This document shows positions 18,948 to 28,366 of a stretch of 41,718 nt of DNA, in pieces. The position numbers were made by a program, and so were the translations under genes. A model generated the notes under the pieces. The model did not search any database, had not been told where the DNA came from, and worked only from the letters and a program-made list of their open reading frames with translations. Within the stretch, counting starts at the first letter, position 1. Each line of letters starts with the position of its first letter. Source of the stretch: Paenibacillus ginsengihumi DSM 21568 (GTDB lineage: Bacteria > Bacillota > Bacilli > Paenibacillales > NBRC-103111); contig NZ_KB905590.1 of NCBI RefSeq assembly GCF_000380965.1, positions 1 through 41,718 of the forward strand. Direction: 5' to 3'.

Positions 18948-20138
18948 TTAGGCCTGCTCGATAATCGTTGCAATGCCTTGACCGCCGCCTATACAGAGCG
19001 CGGCCAGTCCGTAACGCACATCGCCGCGGCGGCGCATTTCATGCAGCAACGTGACGAGAATGCGGGCACCGCTCGCTCCGATCGGGTGGCCCAGCGCAAT
19101 GGCGCCGCCATTGACATTAACAATGTCCGAATGGAAGTCAAAATGGCCGGCAAAAGCGAGCGACTGGGAGGCAAACGCCTCATTCGCCTCGACGAGCCCG
19201 AGATCGGCCGCAGCGAGCCCCGCCTTCTTCAGCGCCTGCTCGGTGGCCGGGATCGGGCCGAGGCCCATGACCGCCGGATCGATGCCGGCCGTTCCGTGCG
19301 AACGGATGACGGCGAGCGGCGTCAGCCCCAGCGCCGCGGCCTTGCGCCCGCTCGCCACAACCAGCGCCGCGGCGCCGTCGTTCAGGCCGGAGGCGTTGCC
19401 TGCGGTGACCATGCCGTCCTTCTTGAACGCCGGCTTAAGCTTCGCAAGCGCTTCCAGACTTGTGTCGGGACGAGGATACTCGTCCGCTTCCATGCGGATT
19501 GTCGCCCCCTTGCGCTGGGGAACATCGACGGGAACGATTTCTTCGTCGAATTTCCCCGCAGCCCGGGCCGCCGCCGCTTTCCGCTGGCTCTCGTACGCAA
19601 AGCGGTCCAGCATCTCCCTGGTGAGCGCATACCGTCCGCACACATTTTCCGCGGTCATTCCCATGTGATAATCGTTGAATGCGCACCATAAGCCGTCGCG
19701 AATCATGCTGTCTACAAGGCTTTGATCGCCCATCCTGTAGCCGGCCCGCGCCCCTGTCAGCAAATAGGGAGCGCGCGTCATGCTCTCCATGCCTCCGGCG
19801 ACGACAATCTCGCTTTCCCCGGAGCGGATCGACTGCCAGGCCAGCTGAACCGCTTTCAAGCCGGAGCCGCACACCTGGTTGACCGTCGCTGCCGGTATGT
19901 CCTGCGGCAAACCGGCGGCCATCGCCGCTTGCCGGGCCGGGTTCTGCCCGAGTCCGGCCTGCAGGACATTCCCCATGATCACCTCATCGACGCTGTCCGG
20001 TTCGAGCCCGGCGCGGTTCACTGCGGCCTCGATGGCGATGGCGCCGAGCTGCACGGCGGACAGCTCTTTGAACGCGCCGCCGAAGCTTCCGATCGGCGTT
20101 CTTGCGGCGCTGACGATCACGACATCATCTATCTGCAT
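18948..20138 (-). CDS. acetyl-CoA acetyltransferase (thiolase)
   Basis: A 396-residue degradative-type thiolase II that cleaves acetoacetyl-CoA to two acetyl-CoA, or runs in reverse. The acyl-accepting Cys90 lies in [11 protein letters not shown]. His is in the [11 protein letters not shown] motif and the second Cys in ALCIGGGQG, so all active-site residues are present. Start ATG 20138 follows AAGGAGGAGG. The start lies inside the end of the preceding hydrolase gene (14-base overlap), indicating coupled translation. Confidence 0.93.
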   Translation of the reverse strand: MQIDDVVIVSAARTPIGSFGGAFKELSAVQLGAIAIEAAVNRAGLEPDSVDEVIMGNVLQAGLGQNPARQAAMAAGLPQDIPAATVNQVCGSGLKAVQLAWQSIRSGESEIVVAGGMESMTRAPYLLTGARAGYRMGDQSLVDSMIRDGLWCAFNDYHMGMTAENVCGRYALTREMLDRFAYESQRKAAAARAAGKFDEEIVPVDVPQRKGATIRMEADEYPRPDTSLEALAKLKPAFKKDGMVTAGNASGLNDGAAALVVASGRKAAALGLTPLAVIRSHGTAGIDPAVMGLGPIPATEQALKKAGLAAADLGLVEANEAFASQSLAFAGHFDFHSDIVNVNGGAIALGHPIGASGARILVTLLHEMRRRGDVRYGLAALCIGGGQGIATIIEQA

Positions 20139-21861
20139 CCAAGACCTCCTCCTTTTCGTCAACGACCGGGATTTCGATATAGGATGGGCAGGAGCCTCCG
20201 CAATGCACCGACTGCTCGGCGAACCTGACCTCCTTCAGCAAGGCCCACGGTCCGGCAATGTTCGGATGCGCGTGATAGGCCGGGAAGTTCGACGACGATA
20301 TGTCGACGCGGAGCCGGGAGCCCCGCCTCATCGTCCACGCGATCGGCCAGCATTCGATGTCGAGTTGGACGATATCGTGCGGCCGATACGGCACGGGACG
20401 CGCCGCTCCGCCACGGTAGGCCAAGCTGGCAATGCCGTCCCGGATGTTGTAGGCCATCCCGTCCGGAAGCACCTCCATGACATTGGCCGTAAAAGCGGTA
20501 TCTTCCGCATCGCTGCTGACGCTTAAGCGGATCATCATATTGCCGGCAATGCGCAGGTCCTCCTCCAGCGGCGCGGATACGAAGGAGAGCACATCGTCGC
20601 GATATCCCGGCGGCTCCTGGATGACGCTGGCCGCTTTGGCCGCATCCGCCTCGCCTCCGAGATAACGCAGCAGAGCCGCGCCTCCCTTGGTCGGAACGGG
20701 GTAGCTGGGATCGTAGATATAAGTCGCTTTCCCCGAGCCGGAGGGCGCCGATGGTTGCAATGCCAACGTTTCGCTCTCTTCGTCCATATCAAGAAAAAAG
20801 CGATGCGTTTTCTCCGCAGGGAGCGATCCGGGCCAAGTCCTCCAGGCTCCATCCCGGATCACGTAGGCTTGTAGCTCCCCCAGCGGGCCGGGATAAGGCT
20901 CCCCTTTCAAATGGTGGTTGAACCAGAGCAGCGCTTCCTTCAGCAGACGGACGCGGTCGTGATTCGGATAATCCAGGTCTCCGTCGGGAGCCAGCGCATG
21001 CGTCCAGGGGCCGAGAATCAATCGGCTGCTCCTGCGGACAGCTTCCGGCAGCTTGCCGAAATCTTTGACCATGCCGTCGAGATGCTGATCGAACCACCCG
21101 TCCAGCATCAGAACCGGCGTTCGAAGGCGCTTCGGAATTTCTTTCAGCTCGGCCCAAAATCCGCTTCGCCAGTAATCGTCCTCCGGGCTGACGTTGGTGA
21201 TCCACTGCCGATACCAGGGAAGCTCCACGCCGAACAATTCGCGGTCCATCTCGATGTGCGGCTTGATCTGCATCGCTCTCTGAAACAGCCCTTGAGCGGG
21301 GGCGTCCTTCACGCCGGAATTGCCGATCGCCCAGCCGGTGTAGATATCGTGGCGAAACATGCCGTTCATGTAATTTTGGCGGTACCGTTCCGTGGTGAAG
21401 CCGGAAATGCACATCGCCTTGACTTCCGGAGGAACGCGATCCGCCATGGCCCATTGGACGGCGCTCAAATAGGAATGCCCGTACGTGCCGATCCGCCCGT
21501 TCATCCAGCCTTGGCGCTTCAACCATTCGATCGTGTCGAGCCCGTCGCCGCCTTCGTTGACGAACGGCACCCATTCGCCTTCCGACTTCCCGGTTCCCCG
21601 GCAATCCTGCACGACGGCCGCGTATCCGCGCTTCGACCATGCGACGGCCGTCGCTTCGAGGTTAGCGAGCAGTCCGGGGTACGGAGAGCGGATCAAAATC
21701 GCCGGCCACGGCCCCTCTCCTTGAGGAAAAAACACCCTAGTGAACAGGAGAACGCCGTCGCGCATTCTGACCATTTCGGTCATGCCTGTTCCCGCTTCGC
21801 ATGTCGCCTCCGGCAGCCCGCTTTCCAACTGCTCCAGCAAATCGTTTTCCAAGGCCGACAC
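20125..21861 (-). CDS. CocE/NonD-family alpha/beta hydrolase (intact copy)
   Basis: A 578-residue hydrolase of the CocE/X-Pro dipeptidyl-peptidase S15 family. Order: alpha/beta domain with [18 protein letters not shown] and the nucleophile Ser in GTYGHSYLS; helical cap ([18 protein letters not shown]); then the C-terminal jelly roll ending [19 protein letters not shown]. No signal peptide is seen, so it acts inside the cell. Known members hydrolyse esters (cocaine) or amides (glutaryl-cephalosporins, X-Pro peptides). Here, between an HMG-CoA lyase and thiolase genes, it may free a carboxylic acid from an imported conjugate (inference). It is closely related to the frameshifted copy at 10338-11995. 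Confidence 0.88.
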   Translation of the reverse strand: MSALENDLLEQLESGLPEATCEAGTGMTEMVRMRDGVLLFTRVFFPQGEGPWPAILIRSPYPGLLANLEATAVAWSKRGYAAVVQDCRGTGKSEGEWVPFVNEGGDGLDTIEWLKRQGWMNGRIGTYGHSYLSAVQWAMADRVPPEVKAMCISGFTTERYRQNYMNGMFRHDIYTGWAIGNSGVKDAPAQGLFQRAMQIKPHIEMDRELFGVELPWYRQWITNVSPEDDYWRSGFWAELKEIPKRLRTPVLMLDGWFDQHLDGMVKDFGKLPEAVRRSSRLILGPWTHALAPDGDLDYPNHDRVRLLKEALLWFNHHLKGEPYPGPLGELQAYVIRDGAWRTWPGSLPAEKTHRFFLDMDEESETLALQPSAPSGSGKATYIYDPSYPVPTKGGAALLRYLGGEADAAKAASVIQEPPGYRDDVLSFVSAPLEEDLRIAGNMMIRLSVSSDAEDTAFTANVMEVLPDGMAYNIRDGIASLAYRGGAARPVPYRPHDIVQLDIECWPIAWTMRRGSRLRVDISSSNFPAYHAHPNIAGPWALLKEVRFAEQSVHCGGSCPSYIEIPVVDEKEEVLDADR

Positions 21862-21877
21862 CTCCTGTCTTTATTTC

Positions 21878-22777
21878 CTAAACCGCAAAATAGGCCTGCA
21901 GGTTGCGGCTGGGGAGCGTTCGTCCCGTTTTTTCCTGAATATACTTCGCCGCCGACAGCAGCTTGCCGAAATCGATGCCCGTCTCGATGCCCATTTCGCG
22001 CAGGCAGTATACGACATCTTCCGTCGCCGCGTTTCCGGAAGCTCCCGGGGCGTAGGGACAGCCCCCCAATCCGCCGACGGACGCGTCGAAGCGGGCAATC
22101 CCCATTTCCATCGAAACAACGATGTTGGCCAGCGCCGTCCCTCTCGTATCGTGGAAATGCAGCGCAAGCTTTTCCGCCGGATATCGCTTGAGCAGAGCTT
22201 CAAGCGTTGTTTGCACCTGCCTTGGATTCGCCGCCCCGATCGTATCGCCGAGCGATATTTCGCCGACGCCCATCTCAAGCAGCTTATCGGCAACGCGGAT
22301 CACCTGCTCAAGCTCCACCTTTCCTTCGTACGGACAACCGAATACGGTCGACACATAGCCTCTGACCGTTTTGCCGGCGCTCCCCGCTTCGCGTACTACC
22401 TCGCTAAGCACCGGAAACGTATCCGCTATCGGCTTGTTGATGTTTTTCCGATTGTGCGTTTCGCTCGCGGACATAAAGACAGCAACCTCGTCGATCTTCG
22501 CTTCCACCGCTTGCTCCAGCCCGCGAAGGTTCGGAACGAGCGCGGCATAAGCAACGCCCTGCGCCCTCTCGATGCTTGCCGCGACCACAGCCGCATCGGA
22601 CAGCTGCGGGATCCATTTCGGACTGACGAAGGAAGTGACCTCGATATAACGAAATCCGGCCGCCGACAATTGATTGATCCATTCGATTTTCGATGCCGTC
22701 GGAATGAACCTAGCTTCATTCTGCAAGCCGTCCCGGGGGCCGACTTCCCTTATCTGGACTTGCTCCGGCCATGTCAT
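21878..22777 (-). CDS. hydroxymethylglutaryl-CoA lyase
   Basis: A 299-residue HMG-CoA lyase-like TIM-barrel protein that splits HMG-CoA to acetoacetate and acetyl-CoA. EVGPRDGLQNE holds Arg15 and Asp16, which bind substrate and metal. FHDTRG gives the metal-binding His. The C-terminal GGLGGCPYAPGASGN contains the lyase's catalytic Cys and signature. All are intact. The start ATG overlaps the stop of the CoA-transferase gene (ATGA). A citramalyl-CoA or related 3-hydroxy-acyl-CoA lyase activity cannot be excluded, but the acetoacetate-processing genes downstream favour HMG-CoA. Confidence 0.92.
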   Translation of the reverse strand: MTWPEQVQIREVGPRDGLQNEARFIPTASKIEWINQLSAAGFRYIEVTSFVSPKWIPQLSDAAVVAASIERAQGVAYAALVPNLRGLEQAVEAKIDEVAVFMSASETHNRKNINKPIADTFPVLSEVVREAGSAGKTVRGYVSTVFGCPYEGKVELEQVIRVADKLLEMGVGEISLGDTIGAANPRQVQTTLEALLKRYPAEKLALHFHDTRGTALANIVVSMEMGIARFDASVGGLGGCPYAPGASGNAATEDVVYCLREMGIETGIDFGKLLSAAKYIQEKTGRTLPSRNLQAYFAV

Positions 22778-24018
22778 GCGCCGCTCCCTCCCGCCTGTCG
22801 CGCATAGCCTGCGGTCCCGCTCTGATCCGGCTTGGCATAGACGACCTTGCGCGCGATCAAATCGGCGATCTCTTCCTCCGTCCGGCCAAGCTTGCGCAAA
22901 ATATCGACGCTGTGCTCTCCCAGCAGCGGAGGCGGCCCTTGAACTTTCACACGGCTGGCCGAGTAGGCAATGGGCGTCCGGATGACCGGCAATTTCCCGA
23001 ACACGGCATGGTCGACCTGCTCGATGATGCCGTGATCGCGAATCAAATCGCTGTTCACCAGCTCCCCGATATTCCAGATCGGGCCGTGAAGCACATTATG
23101 CTCAGTCAAAATCGCGCACCATTCCTCCGTCGGCTTTTGAGCGAAGACGCCGTTCAGCAGCTCGGAGAGCCGGCTTCTGTGCTTGACGCGCAGCGGATTG
23201 GTGCGATAATCCGGATGATCGATCAAATCCGGCCTGCCGATCGCCGTGCAGAACGCCGACCACGCCGGATCGCTCTGGGCTCCCGCCATGAGCCAGCCGT
23301 CCGACGTCGGGAACGCCTGGTACGGCACGACCTCGGCATGCTGGCTGCCCATAGCCGAAGGCGACTGCCCGGAAGCGACGTACTGTCCGAACCGCGTGGA
23401 AAGATTGAACACCATCGTATCGATCAGGTTCAGCTGAATGCGCTGGCCCCGCCCTGTCCGCTCCCGTTCGAGCAGCGCGCCGCAGATCGCCCCGAAGGCG
23501 AGATAAGCCGTCGAATTGTCGGCAACCGGGATGCCTACGAGCACCGGTTTGCCTCCGGGCTCGCCGGTTACGCTCATCGCTCCGCCCATCCCCTGGACGA
23601 TCGGGTCCATCCCCGGCCGCTGCGCGTACCCCGGCGTATCGCCGAAGGCGGAAATCGAGCAGTAGACGAGAGCGGGGTTCAGCCGCTGCAGGCTGTCGTA
23701 CCCGAGCCCGAGCCTGTCGCATGTGCCCGGGCGGTAATTTTCCAGCACGACGTCTGCCTTGCGGCACAAATCCCGCGCGACGCTCAGTCCGTCGGGATCT
23801 TTCAGATTCAAGGAAATCGACTGCTTGCCATGATTGTAAGCGGCAAACAGATAGCTTTCCCCGTCTTTAAAATAGCTTCCCGAGCTGCGCACCTGATCTC
23901 CCGAAAGCGGCTCGATTTTTATCACCTCGGCGCCCAGATCCGATAACATGTTGGCGCAGTAAGGCGCTACAAGCCAATGGGCGATTTCGATCACTTTTAT
24001 CCCTGAAAGCGGTCCCAT
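22774..24018 (-). CDS. CaiB/BaiF-family (type III) CoA-transferase
   Basis: The first gene of the operon, 414 residues, a family III CoA-transferase. It has the N-terminal GIKVIEIAHWLVAPYCANML and the DLGAEVIKIEP motif. The catalytic Asp138 is in the PGMDPIVQGMGG stretch, and the family end motif LGEHSVDIL is present. Such enzymes pass CoA from a donor thioester (often succinyl-CoA) to a free acid. Human SUGCT of this family accepts glutarate and HMG. Next to an HMG-CoA lyase it is the natural activating enzyme for free HMG or a close analogue (inference). AGGTGA precedes the ATG at a rather long distance of about 12 bases. Confidence 0.9.
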   Translation of the reverse strand: MGPLSGIKVIEIAHWLVAPYCANMLSDLGAEVIKIEPLSGDQVRSSGSYFKDGESYLFAAYNHGKQSISLNLKDPDGLSVARDLCRKADVVLENYRPGTCDRLGLGYDSLQRLNPALVYCSISAFGDTPGYAQRPGMDPIVQGMGGAMSVTGEPGGKPVLVGIPVADNSTAYLAFGAICGALLERERTGRGQRIQLNLIDTMVFNLSTRFGQYVASGQSPSAMGSQHAEVVPYQAFPTSDGWLMAGAQSDPAWSAFCTAIGRPDLIDHPDYRTNPLRVKHRSRLSELLNGVFAQKPTEEWCAILTEHNVLHGPIWNIGELVNSDLIRDHGIIEQVDHAVFGKLPVIRTPIAYSASRVKVQGPPPLLGEHSVDILRKLGRTEEEIADLIARKVVYAKPDQSGTAGYARQAGGSGA

Positions 24019-24076
24019 ATTCTGACGATCACCTGCTTCTGCAAGTATTGATGTTGTCTAAAAGCGATATATCCTC

Positions 24077-24105
24077 ATCATAAATATAAATATTGCCGAA
24101 GTAAA
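24077..24105 (-). promoter_or_regulatory. promoter of the eleven-gene operon
   Basis: Minus strand: -35 TTTACT (24100-24105), 17-base spacer, -10 TATGAT (24077-24082). The imperfect -35 fits a promoter needing an activator. It overlaps the divergent LysR promoter. Confidence 0.55.
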
Positions 24106-24122
24106 ATACGGAATGTTAATAT
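24093..24122 (+). promoter_or_regulatory. promoter of the LysR regulator gene
   Basis: -35 TTGCCG (24093-24098), 18-base spacer, -10 TAATAT (24117-24122). It is followed at once by the dyad at 24127-24141. Confidence 0.5.
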
Positions 24123-24126
24123 TAGC

Positions 24127-24141
24127 ATAGGCACTGCCTAT
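24127..24141. promoter_or_regulatory. LysR-type T-N11-A operator
   Basis: ATAGGCACTGCCTAT is a perfect 7-1-7 dyad and contains the T-N11-A pattern of LysR-type boxes. It lies between the regulator's own -10 and its AAAGGAG ribosome binding site, the classical place for autorepression. Confidence 0.6.
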
Positions 24142-24158
24142 ACAAAGGAGCGAAACGC

Positions 24159-25064
24159 ATGAGAATCGAGCAGCTTCAATACTTCGTGGAAGTGGCCAAG
24201 CATCAATCGTTCTCGCTTGCCGCCAAACAGCTGCATATTTCCCAGCCGAGCATCAGCCAGGCGATCGGCGATCTGGAGAAAGAATTGAATGTCAGGCTGT
24301 TCGAGCGCTCGCGCTCCGGCGTGCAGCTGACCAAGACGGGACAAGCCTTGCTGAAGAAAGCGCAGAGCACCTTGAACCTGATTCAGGACATTTACGACGA
24401 AGCCCGCGCCGAATCCCATTCGTTAACCGGAAGTCTGCACATCGCGGCCATTCCGAGCATGTGCAATGCCTTCCTGAGCGACGTCCTGTCCATTTACAAG
24501 AAAAAGCACCCGCATGTCCGCCTCGAAGTGAACGAGGACGGTACGAAGCAGATTATACAGGACGTCATCACGGGGCGTGCGGATTTAGGCCTCATTTCCT
24601 CCCAGCCGTGGGACCTCCTGGACAACCGGATCGAGTTTCACCGCTTGCTGACCGGGACGTATATGGTTTGCATCGGCAAGCATTCTCCCGTTCCTCTGTA
24701 CAACCCGATGCCCGCCGAAGCGATTGCCGAGGAACCGATCATCACGTTCAAGCCCAATTACCGGCAGGAGGAATATTTGAAGAAGCTGCTGAAGACCGAT
24801 CGGCTGAATGTGCTGCTGACCATCGGCTATACGGAAGCGGCCAAAAAATTGATCGCCGAAGGCGTCGCCATCGGATTTTACCCGGATTTCTCCATCAAAA
24901 AGGACCCCTACGTGCTGTCAGGGGACATCATTCTGCTGGATATCAAAGATAACGATCTGACGCTTTCGTTCGGCTGGATCCGCCTCAAAAGCAAGCATGT
25001 CTCGAAGGCGGCGCAGGAGTTTATTAAGGTGCTGAGGAGTGTCATTGAGGCTCAGGGGAAGTAG
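24159..25064 (+). CDS. LysR-family transcriptional regulator
   Basis: 301 residues with the standard LysR layout. The N-terminal winged helix-turn-helix (residues 1-60) reads MRIEQLQYFVEVAKHQSFS, AAKQLHISQPSISQAIGDLE and LFERSRSGVQLT. A linker helix and a periplasmic-binding-like co-inducer domain (about 90-290) follow, with the GRADLGLISS loop. It is divergent from the CaiB-led operon with 140 bases between them, so it very probably controls that operon in response to a pathway acid or CoA ester. AAAGGAG precedes the ATG by eight bases. Its 3' end overlaps the convergent amine-oxidase remnant by 23 bases. Confidence 0.92.
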   Translation: MRIEQLQYFVEVAKHQSFSLAAKQLHISQPSISQAIGDLEKELNVRLFERSRSGVQLTKTGQALLKKAQSTLNLIQDIYDEARAESHSLTGSLHIAAIPSMCNAFLSDVLSIYKKKHPHVRLEVNEDGTKQIIQDVITGRADLGLISSQPWDLLDNRIEFHRLLTGTYMVCIGKHSPVPLYNPMPAEAIAEEPIITFKPNYRQEEYLKKLLKTDRLNVLLTIGYTEAAKKLIAEGVAIGFYPDFSIKKDPYVLSGDIILLDIKDNDLTLSFGWIRLKSKHVSKAAQEFIKVLRSVIEAQGK

Positions 25065-25935
25065 GTTTATTCAATTTTTCTAATATACAGCGAGCGGCGT
25101 ATTGGCCCGATCGCACGGCGCCTTCCATAAAATGAGGAAACGCCTGCGATATTTCGCTGCTTGCGAATATAACCTTTTGATACGGTTGTCTGAGCAAATC
25201 AGCCGCATCATACAATCCGGTATAATGAATTTTAGCGCTGTATCCGCCGCCGCAGTACGGATCGTCCACCCATACGCTTTCTTCCATATCCGAATAATGA
25301 TGTGCCTCTTCTCCAAAAACATTCTCCAAAAGCTTGATGGCGAAAGCGATCCTTCTTTCTTTATTCTCTTTTGCCAGCTGTTTCGCCGTATCCGCCCCAA
25401 TAAACATCGTCAAGCGGCTTTCCTCATGGATTTTCGACGAATCGACTACGGTAATCCCCATTGGATCCGTAAAGATAACGCCCTTTACTCGCTTGGTCGC
25501 GCCTTCGAGAAGGTATTCATGCCAGAACGCTTTGGGATATACCCAAGTTATTTTTATCGTCGCTCCGTCGGTATAACTGTTGAAAGCTTGATGGAAACGT
25601 CCCTTCAAGCCTTCGCTAAAAGTCAATCGGCTCGCAACGGTTGGCGGAATCGCCATGATGACTGCGCGAGATGTATACTTATTCGTATCTGATCGCAGGG
25701 TATACCCGTTCTCGGTTTCTATCACTTGCCTGATCGGTTCGTTAACAACGATCTGGGACGAGGAGATCTTCTCCAAATACGAAATGATACGATTTAATGG
25801 ACCGGAGGCTTGATGGGTAAGCTCGCTTTTGTTTGATTTATATCCCCTGCTGGATATTAGTACGGCTTTGCTGCTTAAATTCTTGGGATGCAGATTGAAT
25901 AACTCCGAATGATAACTGCTTACTATTTCTAGATA
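25042..25935 (-). pseudogene. flavin amine oxidase, N-terminally truncated
   Basis: The frame encodes about 298 residues of the C-terminal part of a flavin-containing amine oxidase (monoamine oxidase-like). It has a substrate domain with SRAVIMAIPPTVASRLTF and the C-terminal FAD-contact region with IFASSEISQAFPHFMEGAVR. The N-terminal GxGxxG dinucleotide-binding part is missing. The frame simply opens four bases behind the stop of the GH2 gene (25940) with no start codon or binding site, so a deletion or rearrangement joined it there. A TTG at 25776 is the first usable start but would give a fragment without a cofactor site. Confidence 0.8.
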
Positions 25936-25939
25936 TCAT

Positions 25940-28243
25940 TCAAATAACATGGATAACAAGCTGAGCAGGAACCATTCCTTCGGAGAACGCGGACAAGACG
26001 ACACGCCCTCGGTCTCCCGTGAATCGGATGACCGTACTGACACATCCGCGATACATATGCATCCAATCGCTGTTGTACGGCTCGCTTGAACTAAGATCCC
26101 CGTTATCTACAGCAATGATCTCCGCCGGTCCGTCAACCTTGAAAATGACTTTGGAGCTTTCGCGAAAGACCGGCGTTCCCTCGCTGTCCTTTGCCCGAAC
26201 GGTAAACAATTTTTGATAGCCTTCCCCTGCTTCCAGTCTGATTTCTTCTGCATCAAAGCCGAGTCTCGCCGCCGGCCCCGCTGTTTTCAACGTATGCTGA
26301 CATACTTCACGTCCGCCAATGAAGCCTCTGACCGTAACGGTTCCCGGCAAGTAGGGAAGATAGCCTGTCATCATCCGGTTGGGGAACGAAGACGGTTTAT
26401 TCACATAGAATCGTTTCCCGTTCAAATCGACGGCGACTTCTTCACAATTCGTCGCGATCATATAGGGAATGACCGTCTTGTGAAACTGAGGGAAGTTCCA
26501 ATGGCTCGCATATCTTGGAGCATCCCAATGCTCTTTCACCCCTTCATCCTGCAAGGAATAGTCCATAACGGCCAAATAGACCATCGGTTCCTCAGACCAA
26601 TAGCTTTCATAAAGATAAGAAAGCGGCTTGCGCTCGTTGTTCGTCCAGAACAATGAACCGGCCCAGCCTTTAGAAGGATATCCCATCGATTCACCCAGAT
26701 AATCAATACCTGTCCAGAGCATGCCGCCGATGACATAATCATGCTTTTCCACATCCATCCAAGGGACTTCCTCGCTGAAGTTTTGCATCTGATCGGAATG
26801 CCCCCGGAAAAATTGGTAAGTCTCCGTTCCCAAAATCAATTTATCGGGAATAGCCTCGTGGATGGCAGGATACCACTGCTCCTGATAATTGCAGCTGATC
26901 ACATCGACATGCTCGGCAATTCTGCGGATACGCTCAATTCGCTCCCCCAAATCATAAATTTCCGTATCGCTCACTTCATCTACAAACTGTTGTATATCCT
27001 TCACCTTGGAAAGATCCGCGTTACTCTCGTATTTAAAGTGAGGGTTCATCGCATAAGAAACCGGTCTCGTATCGTCGAGCGTTACCAGATGCTCTTTAAG
27101 CATTTTCAGTATTTGGAGCATGGATTCCTGCCCTTGATTTTCAACCTCGTTGCCGACGCCCCACATAAAGATACACGGATGGTTGCGGTCCCTTGTGACC
27201 ATGCATTCCAGGTCGGATTGCCATTCCGTCTCAAAATACCTTCTGTACGCGCCGCCGGTCCATTTGTCAAACGGCTCTTCATAGACAAGCAGTCCGAGTT
27301 CATCGCATAGATCCAGAAGCTCCGATGCGGGCATGTGATGAGCCGTGCGAATCGCATTGCATCCTATAGCTTTGAATTGGATCAGTCTATCCTTCCAGAT
27401 TTCCGGCGGGACGGCAACTCCGAGACAGCCCGCATCCTGGTGAATGCATAGTCCCTTTATCTTTATTGATTTGCCATTCATGTACATGCCTTTGCCGGGA
27501 ATCATCTTGATTTCTCTGACACCGATGCGCAACCCATACGTATCGACGAGCCGATTTCCCTCAAAAAGCGATAATTCCAAATGATACAGATGCGGCTGCT
27601 CAGGACTCCACAGCTTGACGCTAGGGATTTCAACACGAATCAGTCCGCTGTCCGATTCGCCAGTAATGCGCACATTTTCATCCGAAATACATGCTTTTAC
27701 CAAGGATGAGACCCCTGTCATGATCGTAACGATGCCCGTATCCCCGTTGATTGCGGTTTTCACTTGAATGGCTTCCGGTTTGAGATGATGTTTATGCAGC
27801 TCCAGCAGCTTGACGGTTCTGTAAATGCCTGCCCCTGAATACCATCGGTCTGCCGGGAAAGCTGTGTTATCCACCTTCACCAGGATGAGGTTATCGCCTT
27901 CATGAATGTAATCCGTAATATCCAGCGTAAATCGGGAATATCCGTATTTTCGCCCGCCCGCTTCTTGACCGTTGACCCATACCGTGCTGTTTTCGTAAAC
28001 TCCGTCAAATTGGAGCTGGTAAACATAATCCTCCTTGATTTCTTTAAAAACCACCGTTTTTCTGTACCATCCCATTCCCCACCGGTCTCTAAATCCTTGA
28101 GCAGCCCCCTGTTTCATGTTCTTATTGATCGGGGCAGCGATTGCCCAATCGTGAGGCAGCTGAACCGGCTCGAAGTTTTGATCTTCCGGCTCTTTTAATG
28201 TAAATTCCCAACCGCTCATCATTTTGGTCTCAATTCGGCTCAT
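25940..28243 (-). CDS. GH2-family beta-galactosidase-like glycosidase
   Basis: About 767 residues with full GH2 architecture: sugar-binding jelly roll (PVQLPHDWAIA, WVNGQEAGGRKYGYS, DRWYSGAGIYR), an immunoglobulin-like domain, a TIM barrel and C-terminal beta domains of the DUF4982 type. The acid/base Glu lies in MWGVGNEVE and the nucleophile Glu in ILGTETYQFF; RTAHHMPA is the usual substrate motif. No signal peptide, so cytoplasmic. I prefer the ATG at 28243, about ten bases after AAAGGA, over the ATG at 28255 that touches it. It is divergent from an AraC regulator. The likely substrate is a beta-galactoside or plant oligosaccharide. Confidence 0.92.
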   Translation of the reverse strand: MSRIETKMMSGWEFTLKEPEDQNFEPVQLPHDWAIAAPINKNMKQGAAQGFRDRWGMGWYRKTVVFKEIKEDYVYQLQFDGVYENSTVWVNGQEAGGRKYGYSRFTLDITDYIHEGDNLILVKVDNTAFPADRWYSGAGIYRTVKLLELHKHHLKPEAIQVKTAINGDTGIVTIMTGVSSLVKACISDENVRITGESDSGLIRVEIPSVKLWSPEQPHLYHLELSLFEGNRLVDTYGLRIGVREIKMIPGKGMYMNGKSIKIKGLCIHQDAGCLGVAVPPEIWKDRLIQFKAIGCNAIRTAHHMPASELLDLCDELGLLVYEEPFDKWTGGAYRRYFETEWQSDLECMVTRDRNHPCIFMWGVGNEVENQGQESMLQILKMLKEHLVTLDDTRPVSYAMNPHFKYESNADLSKVKDIQQFVDEVSDTEIYDLGERIERIRRIAEHVDVISCNYQEQWYPAIHEAIPDKLILGTETYQFFRGHSDQMQNFSEEVPWMDVEKHDYVIGGMLWTGIDYLGESMGYPSKGWAGSLFWTNNERKPLSYLYESYWSEEPMVYLAVMDYSLQDEGVKEHWDAPRYASHWNFPQFHKTVIPYMIATNCEEVAVDLNGKRFYVNKPSSFPNRMMTGYLPYLPGTVTVRGFIGGREVCQHTLKTAGPAARLGFDAEEIRLEAGEGYQKLFTVRAKDSEGTPVFRESSKVIFKVDGPAEIIAVDNGDLSSSEPYNSDWMHMYRGCVSTVIRFTGDRGRVVLSAFSEGMVPAQLVIHVI

Positions 28244-28294
28244 ACGGATTGCCATCCTTTCGTTGCCTTATAGAAATTACTTTGTTATATTCAC

Positions 28295-28323
28295 ATTATA
28301 GGATTCAATAATAAGCCGTACAA
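28295..28323 (-). promoter_or_regulatory. promoter of the GH2 gene
   Basis: Minus strand: -35 TTGTAC (28318-28323), 17-base spacer, perfect -10 TATAAT (28295-28300). Confidence 0.65.
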
Positions 28324-28366
28324 CCTAACAATATTAAGAGTAATAGCAAAATATTAAGGTGATCGA

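Noticed and set aside
10338..24018. Leucine degradation operon
   Set aside because: The carboxylase, dehydrogenase and hydratase genes that must precede HMG-CoA lyase are absent, while an activating CoA-transferase and importer are present.
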